The translations under genes and the position numbers were made by a program. A DNA stretch of 35,283 nt from Verrucomicrobiota bacterium (GTDB taxonomy: Bacteria; Verrucomicrobiota; Verrucomicrobiia; Opitutales; Opitutaceae): positions 1 through 35,283 of the forward strand of contig JAEWKR010000176.1 of NCBI GenBank assembly GCA_023457715.1. Direction: 5' to 3'. How positions within the stretch are numbered: position 1 is the stretch's first letter; each line of letters begins with the position of its first letter. The notes beneath the pieces were generated by a model, which saw nothing but the letters and a program-made list of their open reading frames with translations, did no database searches and was not told the origin of the DNA. Shown one piece after another: positions 9,183 to 16,771 of the stretch.

Positions 9183-12134
9183 TCACTCGCGCACGGGCGC
9201 CGCATCGCGCCACCGTCGCAACGCGGCGCCCGTCAACGACTCGGCGCAGCGTTCGATCCCGTCGCGGGGCCCGGCGTACAGCAGGTTGCCGCCATGCTTG
9301 CCGCCGCCCGGGCCCAGATCGATCAGCCAGTCGGCCAGATGGATCACGTCGAGATTGTGCTCGATGATGATCACCGTGTTGCCCGCGTCGCGCAGTTTGA
9401 ACAGCAGGTCCATCAGGCGCTGGATGTCGACCCAGTGTAGCCCGGTCGTGGGTTCGTCCAGGATATAAAGCGTCCTCCCCTGCTGCTTCTTGCTCAGTTC
9501 GAGCGCCAGCTTGATGCGCTGCGCTTCGCCACCGGACAACGTTGTGGCCGACTGCCCGAGCGTCAGGTAGCCGAGCCCCACCGCTTCCAGGGTCTCGAGC
9601 TTGTCGATGACCCGCGGAATGTTCCGAAACAGCCGGATGGCGTCGCGCACCGTCATGTCGAGGACGTCGGCGATCGATTTTCCGTGAAACAGCACCTCCA
9701 GCGTCTCGCGGTTGAACCGGCGTCCACCGCAGCTCGGACACGGCGCGTACGCATCCGGCATGAACTGCATGTCCAGCTTGATCACCCCGTCTCCCTGGCA
9801 CCGTTCGCAACGGCCGCCGCGAACATTGAAGGAGAACCGGCTCGCCTTGTACCCACGGATCTTGGCCAGCGGCACCTGGGCGTAAAGGTCGCGCAGCAGC
9901 GGCAGCAGGTCGACGTAGCTCGCGGGATTGGAGCGCGGGCTGCGACCGATGGGTTCCTGGTCCACCTGGACCAGCTTCTCGAAGAAATCGAGGTTCTCGA
10001 TGTGACGATGCTTCGCCGGCAGCGCTTTGGCACCATTGAGCTTCCGCGCCGCCGCCGTGGCGAGGATGTCCAGCACCAGCGTGCTCTTGCCCGAACCGCT
10101 CACGCCGGTGACGCACGTCATGAGTCCGACCGGAAACTTGACGTCGATCCCACGCAGATTGTTGGCGCGGGCCTCCCGCACCGTGAGCCACGCGCCGTCC
10201 GGCTCCTTCAGCTTCGTGTCCCGCACGACCGCCAGGGTGCGGGCCAGGTACGGCCCCGTGCGCGACTGCTTGAAGGAAAGCCGCGCGCAATCGGCGGGCG
10301 TTCCCTGGAAGAGCAGGTATCCACCCTCGCTGCCCGCCTCGGGCCCCAGCTCGATCAACTCATCCGCCAGGCGCATCGTATCCTCGTCGTGCTCCACCAC
10401 CAGCACGGTGTTGCCGCGATCGCGCAGCGCGACGAGCGTGTCCAGCAGCTTCTGGTTGTCGTGCGGATGCAGTCCGATGCTCGGTTCGTCGAGCACGTAG
10501 ATCACGCCGACCAGCCCCATCCCGACCTGCGTCGCGAGCCGGACGCGTTGCGCCTCGCCGCCGGACAGGGTGCCATAGTCGCGATTCAAGGTCAGGTAAC
10601 CCAGCCCCGTTTCGAGCAGGAAATGCAAGCGCTGCTCGATGCCCGTCACCACATCCCGGAGCGCGTCGTTCGTGCCGAAGGTTTCGACCAGCCGCCGCGC
10701 AAAGGCATGCGCCGCCTCGACATCAAGCGCCATGAACTCCGGAAACGTCAGCCGCGGATCCGCCACCCGCTCGCTCGTAGCACCGGCTTCAGCCGGTACT
10801 CCGCTCACGTCCCTCGTCGGCGGCGCACCCCGTCCCGCGAGGCCGACCACGACGGCGCCGCTGCGCGCGTTGAGCCGGGTGCCATGGCATTCCGGGCATT
10901 CGCCGCTCACCATGAAGGTGGTGAGCCGGGCCCGGAAACCGTCGCTGTCCGTGTGGCGGAAGCTCTCCTCCAGGTCCCCCACGACGCCACCGAACGGCAT
11001 CGCCTTCGCTTCCCTCATCCGGCGCAGCTTGAACGCAAACTGCCGTTCCCCCGCTCCATGCAGGAGCAGGTTCCGGGTCTCGGCGGGGAGCTTGCGCCAC
11101 GGGATGTCCGGATCGAACGGCAGCTGCTCCGCCAGCTGTTTGAGCACGGCATTGTGCTTGATGATGAGATTCTTTCCGCCGATCCGCCACGGCTTGATCG
11201 CGCCTTCGCGCACCGACTTTTCCGGGTCGGGGACGATCAGCTCCGGCAGAAAGCGCAGCTTGCGCCCCAGCCCGTCGCACGTCGGGCAGGCGCCTTCCCG
11301 ATGGCTGAAGGAGAAATGCCGCGGCGTCAGCTTGTCGTACACCTCGCCGCAGAGCTCGCAGGCCAGCGACTGGCTCAGGGTCATTTCCCGCCAGGGGTCC
11401 TCCGTCGTCTTCTGCGCGAGCACCATCGCGCGGTCCTTGCCCTCGCGAAACGCCAGTTCCAGGGAGTCGGCGATCCGGCTGCGCTGGTCGGGCGTGGCGA
11501 CCAGCCGGTCGATGATGAGGTCCACCACGATCTCCCTGGCCCCGGTGGGAATCAGCTTCGGGTCGTCGAGAGTCTTGATTTCGCCCTCGATCCGCACGCG
11601 CTGGAACCCCCGCTGCCGCAACCGGGGCAGTTCGTCCCGCAGCACGCTGGGCTTCGCCCGCATGAAGGGAGCCAGCAGCAGGATGCGCTCCCCGGCGCAT
11701 GCGGTCAGCACGCGCTGGACATTGTCGTCGAGCGACCGCTGCACGATCCGTCCGCCGTCCCGCGGACAGAATTGCTCGCCGGCCAGCGCCCAGAGGAGCT
11801 GCGCATAATCGGCGATCTCGGTGGCGGTGGCGATCGTGGTCCGGGGGCCGCCGGTGCCCGACCGCTGTTCGATCGCAAGCACCGGCGAAAGCCCATGGAT
11901 GAAATCGACATCCGGCCGCTTCAGCTGGTCGAGCACCTGTCGCGCCTGCGTACTGAGAGACTCGATATACTTCCGGTAGCCTTCCGCGTAGAGGGTATCG
12001 AACGCCAGCGACGACTTCCCCGAACCGCTCGGCCCCGTGATGACCACGAGCTTCCCGCGCGGCAGCCGCAACTCGAGGTTCTTCAAGTTGTGCTCCCGCG
12101 CCCCCTTTACGTGAATATGCGTGGCGACCTGCAT
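9183..12134 (-). CDS. uvrA: excinuclease ABC subunit A (UvrA)
   Basis: The damage-recognition ATPase of nucleotide excision repair, 983 residues from the ATG at 12132-12134 (E. coli UvrA has 940). Walker A1 is GPSGSGKSS at residues 34-42 and Walker A2 is GVSGSGKST. Two LSGGEAQR signatures and two Walker B strands (DEPSIGLHP, DEPTTGLHW) are present. Zinc modules are intact: CELCGEVY with CPTCDGLG, and CERCQGDG with CPSCGGRRF. The frame is open to 12215, but family starts match the MQVATHIHVKGAREHNLKN N-terminus. A Gly/Pro/Ala-rich insert near residue 445 coincides with a palindromic repeat. Upstream on the minus strand TTGACC and AACTTT boxes 17 bases apart may be its promoter. A second uvrA elsewhere cannot be excluded. 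Confidence 0.95.
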   Translation of the reverse strand: MQVATHIHVKGAREHNLKNLELRLPRGKLVVITGPSGSGKSSLAFDTLYAEGYRKYIESLSTQARQVLDQLKRPDVDFIHGLSPVLAIEQRSGTGGPRTTIATATEIADYAQLLWALAGEQFCPRDGGRIVQRSLDDNVQRVLTACAGERILLLAPFMRAKPSVLRDELPRLRQRGFQRVRIEGEIKTLDDPKLIPTGAREIVVDLIIDRLVATPDQRSRIADSLELAFREGKDRAMVLAQKTTEDPWREMTLSQSLACELCGEVYDKLTPRHFSFSHREGACPTCDGLGRKLRFLPELIVPDPEKSVREGAIKPWRIGGKNLIIKHNAVLKQLAEQLPFDPDIPWRKLPAETRNLLLHGAGERQFAFKLRRMREAKAMPFGGVVGDLEESFRHTDSDGFRARLTTFMVSGECPECHGTRLNARSGAVVVGLAGRGAPPTRDVSGVPAEAGATSERVADPRLTFPEFMALDVEAAHAFARRLVETFGTNDALRDVVTGIEQRLHFLLETGLGYLTLNRDYGTLSGGEAQRVRLATQVGMGLVGVIYVLDEPSIGLHPHDNQKLLDTLVALRDRGNTVLVVEHDEDTMRLADELIELGPEAGSEGGYLLFQGTPADCARLSFKQSRTGPYLARTLAVVRDTKLKEPDGAWLTVREARANNLRGIDVKFPVGLMTCVTGVSGSGKSTLVLDILATAAARKLNGAKALPAKHRHIENLDFFEKLVQVDQEPIGRSPRSNPASYVDLLPLLRDLYAQVPLAKIRGYKASRFSFNVRGGRCERCQGDGVIKLDMQFMPDAYAPCPSCGGRRFNRETLEVLFHGKSIADVLDMTVRDAIRLFRNIPRVIDKLETLEAVGLGYLTLGQSATTLSGGEAQRIKLALELSKKQQGRTLYILDEPTTGLHWVDIQRLMDLLFKLRDAGNTVIIIEHNLDVIHLADWLIDLGPGGGKHGGNLLYAGPRDGIERCAESLTGAALRRWRDAAPVRE
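10782..10797. repeat. REP-like palindrome inside uvrA
   Basis: ACCGGCT and AGCCGGT form a perfect 7-bp palindrome around TC. It is in frame within uvrA and encodes part of the segment SGVPAEAGAT, which is not part of the conserved UvrA core. The hairpin is similar in style to the GCCGGC hairpin at 126-140. It looks like an inserted repeat copy tolerated in a surface loop. Confidence 0.6.
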
Positions 12135-12147
12135 GGGCAGAGTACGC

Positions 12148-12176
12148 AAAGTTTGCGAAAAAACCGGGGTGGTCAA
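12148..12176 (-). promoter_or_regulatory. possible uvrA promoter
   Basis: On the minus strand TTGACC (12171-12176) and AACTTT (12148-12153) are separated by 17 bases and would start transcription only a few bases before the uvrA ATG. The -10 match is weak. The 187-base divergent gap to the DUF1302 gene (12135-12321) also contains a 7-bp GC hairpin at 12227-12244 of unknown role. No SOS (LexA-type) box was recognised. Confidence 0.28.
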
Positions 12177-12321
12177 AACACTCCCTTCTAATTCCGAATT
12201 GCCACTGGGTGTCATAATTCCGTCTTGGCGGCGGGCTCGCCGCCGGTTTCGCTCTGCCGCCCCCGGAGCTTTCTTTTCCGCAGCTTATCCCGAGACCGTT
12301 TACGCCGGGGCATCCTCATCT

Positions 12322-14307
12322 ATGCAAACGACTCCTTATTCCCGCCGCCTCTCCGCTTGCGCGGCGGTGGCTCTGCTCGGCGCCGTCTTCGCCCCGTCCG
12401 CCCAGGCCTTCCAGTTCTCCAAAGGGGAGCTGAAGGGGAGCTTCGACACGACGCTGTCCGTCGGCGCCCTGTCCCGGCTGAACGACCCGGACCCGCAATA
12501 CTACGGCACCTCGAATGTCTTCGAGGGCGTTCCCGGGCAGCAGAACTCCGTCAACGCCGACGATGGCAACCTGAACTACGGCAAGGGCATCGTCTCGGAG
12601 CTCGTCAAGGGCTCGCACGATCTCGAGCTGAAGTACCGCAACTTCGGCGCGCTGGTCCGCGGCTACTGGTTCTACGATTTCAAGGCCAACGACACGCGGC
12701 GCACGCCCCTCTCGGACCAGGCGAAGGACCGCGTCTACCGCGGCGCCGAGTGGCTCGACATGTACGTCCGCGCCAGCTTCGACCTGGGCGAGGACTTTCC
12801 GGTGGACGTGCGCTTCGGCCGCCAGGTGCTGAGTCTGGGGGAAAGCACCTTCATTCCCAACGGCATCAACGTCATCAACTCGGCGGACGTTTCCAAGCTG
12901 CGCGCGCCCGGTTCCGAACTGAAGGAGGCGCTGCTCCCGGTGAACATGGTGAAGGCCACGTTCAGCATCACCCCCAACATCAGCATCGAGCCGTTCTACC
13001 TCCTCGAATTCCGCCGCAACGAGATCGAGCCGGCCGGCACCTACTTCTCGACCAACGACTTTGCCTCCCGCGGCGGTCGCGCGGTGTGGCTCGGCTTCGG
13101 CAGCGTCGCCGATGTCGGCAGCACGATCGGCGGCATCTTCCGCGAGAACGATCGCGAGCACGGCAACTTCAACCAGTATGGCGTCGCCACGCGCATTCTC
13201 GCCCCCGGCCTCGCGGACACCGAGTTCGGCCTTTACTACGCGAAGTACAACAGCCGCTCGCCGGTGATCAGCGCCCGCACGCCCACCGGCCCGGTCAACA
13301 GCAACCTCTCCGGTCCGCTCACCGCCGCCCTCATCCGCGGGGGCGTGCCCGCCGCGACGGCCGCCGTGCAGGGGCCGCAGATTTTCCAGCTGATCGTGCT
13401 CTCGCAGACCAATCCCGGCGCCCTCACGCCGGCGCAGGTCGCGACGCTCCAGGCGCCCTCCACCCAGGCCGCCATCGCCGGCGCCCGGCAGATCGCGCTC
13501 CTCACCGCCGCCGCCACCGGCCGCTACTTCATCGACTACCCCGAGGGCATCGACATGTTCGGCGCGAGCTTCAACACCTCGATCGGCAACACCGGCATCT
13601 CCTGGCAGGGCGAGGTCTCCCTCAAGAATGACCAGCCGCTGCAGGTGGACGACGTCGAACTCCTCTTCGCCGCGCTCTCGTCGCTCAGCCCCACGTTCAG
13701 CACCGGCACGAACCCGGCCGCGCCGCAGAACAACAACCAGCTCGGCAACTACCTGGGGCAATACGGTCGCGAGGTCACCGGTTTCCGCCGCCACAAGGTG
13801 TGGACCGCGCAGAGCACGCTGACGAAAGTCTTCGGCCCGACGCTCGGCTCGCAGCAATTCACGCTCGTGGGCGAGGTCGGCGGCGTCTGGGCCAACCTGC
13901 CCTCGAAGGACGTCCTGCGCTACGATGGCTCCGGCACGTTCACGGGCGGCAGCCAGGCCGCCATGATTAACACCGGCAACCCCACCTTGATCGCGACGCC
14001 GTATGGCGCTTTCGCCGACAAGTTCTCGTGGGGCTACCAGGTGCTGGGGCGGCTCGAGTACCCCAACGTGTTCCCGAACGTGACGCTGCTGCCGACGGTC
14101 GCGTTCACCCACGACGTCGGGGGCAACACCCCGCTGCCCGTCGGCAACTTCGTGGAACACCGCAAGAGCATCACCGTCGCGGTCGAGTTCTCCTATCGCA
14201 ACGCGTGGTCGCTCGACCTGCGCTACGTCAACTTCTTCGGCGCCGGTCGTTACAATCTGCTCGGCGACCGCGACTTCGTCTCCACCACCCTGCGCTACTC
14301 CTTCTAA
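12322..14307 (+). CDS. DUF1302 family outer-membrane beta-barrel protein
   Basis: A 661-residue predicted outer-membrane protein. The N-terminus is a classic signal peptide ending SAQA before FQFSKGELKGSFD, a start typical of DUF1302 proteins. Long stretches of alternating polar and hydrophobic residues follow, and the chain ends in LRYSF with a C-terminal Phe, the barrel-assembly signal. An Ala/Pro/Thr-rich segment at about residues 315-400 is probably an extracellular loop. It is the first gene of a four-gene cassette with DUF1329, a YCF48-like propeller and an MMPL transporter, an arrangement shared by many Gram-negative bacteria. It may be the outer-membrane exit or receptor of that pathway. 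The ATG at 12322 is chosen from the signal peptide; the frame is open further upstream. Confidence 0.88.
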   Translation: MQTTPYSRRLSACAAVALLGAVFAPSAQAFQFSKGELKGSFDTTLSVGALSRLNDPDPQYYGTSNVFEGVPGQQNSVNADDGNLNYGKGIVSELVKGSHDLELKYRNFGALVRGYWFYDFKANDTRRTPLSDQAKDRVYRGAEWLDMYVRASFDLGEDFPVDVRFGRQVLSLGESTFIPNGINVINSADVSKLRAPGSELKEALLPVNMVKATFSITPNISIEPFYLLEFRRNEIEPAGTYFSTNDFASRGGRAVWLGFGSVADVGSTIGGIFRENDREHGNFNQYGVATRILAPGLADTEFGLYYAKYNSRSPVISARTPTGPVNSNLSGPLTAALIRGGVPAATAAVQGPQIFQLIVLSQTNPGALTPAQVATLQAPSTQAAIAGARQIALLTAAATGRYFIDYPEGIDMFGASFNTSIGNTGISWQGEVSLKNDQPLQVDDVELLFAALSSLSPTFSTGTNPAAPQNNNQLGNYLGQYGREVTGFRRHKVWTAQSTLTKVFGPTLGSQQFTLVGEVGGVWANLPSKDVLRYDGSGTFTGGSQAAMINTGNPTLIATPYGAFADKFSWGYQVLGRLEYPNVFPNVTLLPTVAFTHDVGGNTPLPVGNFVEHRKSITVAVEFSYRNAWSLDLRYVNFFGAGRYNLLGDRDFVSTTLRYSF

Positions 14308-14323
14308 CCCCGGCACGCGGGGT
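14307..14323 (+). other. GC hairpin on the DUF1302 stop codon
   Basis: The last base of the TAA begins a palindrome of CCCCG and CGGGG flanked by an A-T pair, followed by a second small hairpin around 14324-14337. No T-run follows, so this is not a normal terminator. It may attenuate or stabilise the mRNA between the barrel gene and the DUF1329 gene 81 bases downstream. Confidence 0.35.
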
Positions 14324-14388
14324 CGTCCTTCGGGGCGGCCCTGCGTGGTTCACCTCGATCAGGACCCTCCCTTTCCGATTTTCACGTC

Positions 14389-15741
14389 ATGAAAAAAGCC
14401 CTGAGCCTGTCCCTCGCCTGCCTTCTCTCCGCGCCCCTGTTCGGCGCCGTGCCCGAAAGCGAAGCCGCGCGGTTGGGCAAAGACCTGACTCCCCTCGGCG
14501 CCGAGGCGGCCGGCAATGCGGACGGCACCATCCCCGCGTGGGACGGCGGCATCGTCACGCCCCCCGCCGGCTACAAGCCCGGCGCGCATCACCCCGATCC
14601 GTTCGCCGGCGACCAGCCGCTGTTCACCGTCACCGCGTCCAACGCCGACCAATACGCGAGCCGGCTGACGGCCGGCCACCAGGCCCTGCTCAAGGCGTAC
14701 CCGACCTACAAGATGGTGGTGTACCCGACGCGGCGCAGCGCCTCGAACCCGCAGCGCATCTACGACGCCACCCGGGCCAACGCCACGACCGGCCAGCTGG
14801 TGGCCAACGGCAACGGCATCGGCGGCGCGATCGTCGGCGCCCCGTTCCCGGTCCCGCAGAACGGTCTCGAGGTCCTCTGGAACTTCCTCACGCGCTATCG
14901 CGGCGTCGCCGCCTCCCGTCTGATCGACCAGGCGGCGGTCGAACGCGGCGGCGGCTATCAGCTGGTGAAGTTCGAGGACGAGTTTCTCTTCAACTACGCG
15001 CGCCCCGACATCACCCAGAAGGAACTGGATGAGGGCAACGTGCTGGTCTACTTCAAGCAGGCCACCACCTCCCCCGCCCGTCTCGCCGGCACCATCCTGG
15101 TCGTCTGGGAGACGCTCGACCAGGTGAAGGAACCGCGCCGCGCCTGGCAGTACAACGCCGGCCGCCGTCGCGTCACCCGCGCCCCGAACGTCGCCTACGA
15201 CAACCCGGGCACGAACGCCGACGGCCAGCGGACGACGGATCAGTTCGACATGTTCAACGGCGCCCCCGACCGCTACGACTGGAAGCTCGTCGGCAAGCAG
15301 GAGATGCTCGTGCCGTACAATGCCTACCGGCTGCACAGCGACCAGCTGAAGAACAGCGACATCCTCAAGCCGCTGCACATCAACCCCGAACTCCCCCGCT
15401 ACGAACTGCACCGCGTGTGGGTCGTGGACGCCACCCTCAAGCCCGGCAGCTCCCATCTGTATTCGCGCCGCACCCTGTACATCGACGAGGACAGCTGGCA
15501 GGTCCTGGCGGTCGACCAGTACGACGGCCGCGGCCAGATGTGGCGTGTCTCCGAGGCCCACTGCATCAACTACTACGATGCGCAGACCTTCTGGAGCACC
15601 CTGGAGGTGCACCACGACCTCCAGAACGGCCGCTACCTCGCCATCGGTCTCGATAACGAGAACAAGATGTACGACTTCGGCGCCAAGCGCACGCCCAGCG
15701 ACTACACGCCGGAGTCGCTCCGCCGCGAGGGCCTTCGCTAA
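14389..15741 (+). CDS. DUF1329 family periplasmic protein (LolA-like fold expected)
   Basis: A 450-residue secreted protein. MKKALSLSLACLLSAPLFGA is a signal peptide, and the mature part begins with ARLGKDLTPLGAEAAGN and GTIPAWDGGI, both hallmarks of DUF1329. NPELPRYELHRVWVVDATL and SRRTLYIDEDSWQVLAVD near the end are also highly conserved in the family. DUF1329 proteins are thought to have a LolA/LolB-like fold that carries a hydrophobic ligand. In this cassette it would be the periplasmic shuttle between the MMPL exporter and the DUF1302 barrel, which is inference. It begins 81 bases after the barrel gene and ends 13 bases before the propeller gene, consistent with one operon. Confidence 0.9.
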   Translation: MKKALSLSLACLLSAPLFGAVPESEAARLGKDLTPLGAEAAGNADGTIPAWDGGIVTPPAGYKPGAHHPDPFAGDQPLFTVTASNADQYASRLTAGHQALLKAYPTYKMVVYPTRRSASNPQRIYDATRANATTGQLVANGNGIGGAIVGAPFPVPQNGLEVLWNFLTRYRGVAASRLIDQAAVERGGGYQLVKFEDEFLFNYARPDITQKELDEGNVLVYFKQATTSPARLAGTILVVWETLDQVKEPRRAWQYNAGRRRVTRAPNVAYDNPGTNADGQRTTDQFDMFNGAPDRYDWKLVGKQEMLVPYNAYRLHSDQLKNSDILKPLHINPELPRYELHRVWVVDATLKPGSSHLYSRRTLYIDEDSWQVLAVDQYDGRGQMWRVSEAHCINYYDAQTFWSTLEVHHDLQNGRYLAIGLDNENKMYDFGAKRTPSDYTPESLRREGLR

Positions 15742-15754
15742 GGGCCCTCGTCGG

Positions 15755-16747
15755 ATGCGTCTCCCCGCCTGCCTCTCCCCGGGGTCGCGACGTCGGATCG
15801 CGACGCTCGCGCTGGCCGTGGCCGCCGTCGTGGGCGCCCCCCGCGCCGCCGCCTCCACGCCGTCGCTCGCCGCCGGCCAGCTCCTGCTCGACGCCGCCGT
15901 CGCCGGAGACTCGGTCGTCGCCGTCGGGGAACGCGGCACGGTGCTGCAGTCCGGCGACGCCGGACGCAGCTGGCAGCGCCGCAGCAGCGGCACGCACGCC
16001 CCCCTCACCGCCGTCGCCTTCGCCGACGCCCGGCACGGGTGGGCGGTCGGCCACGAGGGCGTCATCCTCCAGACCGTCGACGGCGGCGCCAGCTGGCGGG
16101 TGCAGTGGCAAAGCCCGTCGCCGGATGACTCGTTCCTCGACGTGCTGGCCCTCGACGCCAGCCGCATCCTCGCCGTCGGCGCCTACGGGCTCTACGTCGT
16201 ATCCACGGATGGTGGACGCACGTGGACCCCCCGGAAAATCCTCGAGGACGATTATCACCTGAACCGGATCACCCGGGATGAGGCCGGTCGCCTCTATCTC
16301 GCCGGCGAACATGGCACGCTGCTGCGGTCCACCGATGCCGGCGAGACGTGGGATCCGCTGGCGCCCCCCTACGAGGGCTCGTTCTACGGCATCCTTCCGC
16401 TCGGCGGCGACGTGCTGCTCGCGTATGGTCTGCGCGGTCGGGTCTACCGGTCCGACGACGCCGGCGCTTCGTGGACGTCCGTACCCGCCGACGCGGCGGC
16501 CCTCCTCGCCACCGCCGTCCGCCTCCCCGGCGGACAGGTTGTGCTCGCCGGACAAACCCGCGCGCCGCTGGTCAGCCCCGATGCCCGCGCCGCCTTCGCC
16601 CGCCGTGAGGTGGGGCTCACCACCGGCATCGCCGAGTTGCTTCTCCTTTCGGAGGGTCAGCTGCTCGCCGTCGGTGAAGCCGGCGCGTCGCTGCTGCCGG
16701 TCGCGGCGCTCCTGGCCGACGCGCCTCCCCCCGCCGCCAACCCCTAG
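15755..16747 (+). CDS. YCF48-like / BNR-repeat beta-propeller protein
   Basis: A 330-residue exported propeller. After a twin-arginine-like or ordinary signal sequence (RRRIATLALAVAAVVGAPRAAA), YCF48/BNR blades repeat: GTVLQSGDAGRSW, GVILQTVDGGASW, GLYVVSTDGGRTW, GTLLRSTDAGETW and GRVYRSDDAGASW. Asp-box motifs (S/T-x-D-x-G-x-x-W) are plain in each. The family is named after the photosystem II assembly factor, but in heterotrophs it is regularly found beside DUF1302/DUF1329/MMPL genes, as here. It is probably a periplasmic scaffold or ligand sensor for the transporter. The start at 15755 lies 13 bases after the DUF1329 stop; the next gene begins 24 bases after its stop. Confidence 0.87.
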   Translation: MRLPACLSPGSRRRIATLALAVAAVVGAPRAAASTPSLAAGQLLLDAAVAGDSVVAVGERGTVLQSGDAGRSWQRRSSGTHAPLTAVAFADARHGWAVGHEGVILQTVDGGASWRVQWQSPSPDDSFLDVLALDASRILAVGAYGLYVVSTDGGRTWTPRKILEDDYHLNRITRDEAGRLYLAGEHGTLLRSTDAGETWDPLAPPYEGSFYGILPLGGDVLLAYGLRGRVYRSDDAGASWTSVPADAAALLATAVRLPGGQVVLAGQTRAPLVSPDARAAFARREVGLTTGIAELLLLSEGQLLAVGEAGASLLPVAALLADAPPPAANP

Positions 16748-16771
16748 TCGCACCCGCGGTTTCCCTCGCTC

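Noticed and set aside
9684..12191. An 835-codon plus-strand open frame opposite uvrA
   Set aside because: UvrA is unmistakable on the minus strand; this frame has no family features.
12177..12321. Promoter of the DUF1302 cassette
   Set aside because: TTGCCA and CATAAT occur near 12200 but are only about 8 bases apart, so they cannot form a normal promoter. No better pair was found.
12316..14316. A 666-codon minus-strand open frame opposite DUF1302
   Set aside because: The plus strand has a signal peptide and barrel-type C-terminus; the minus frame has no recognisable feature.
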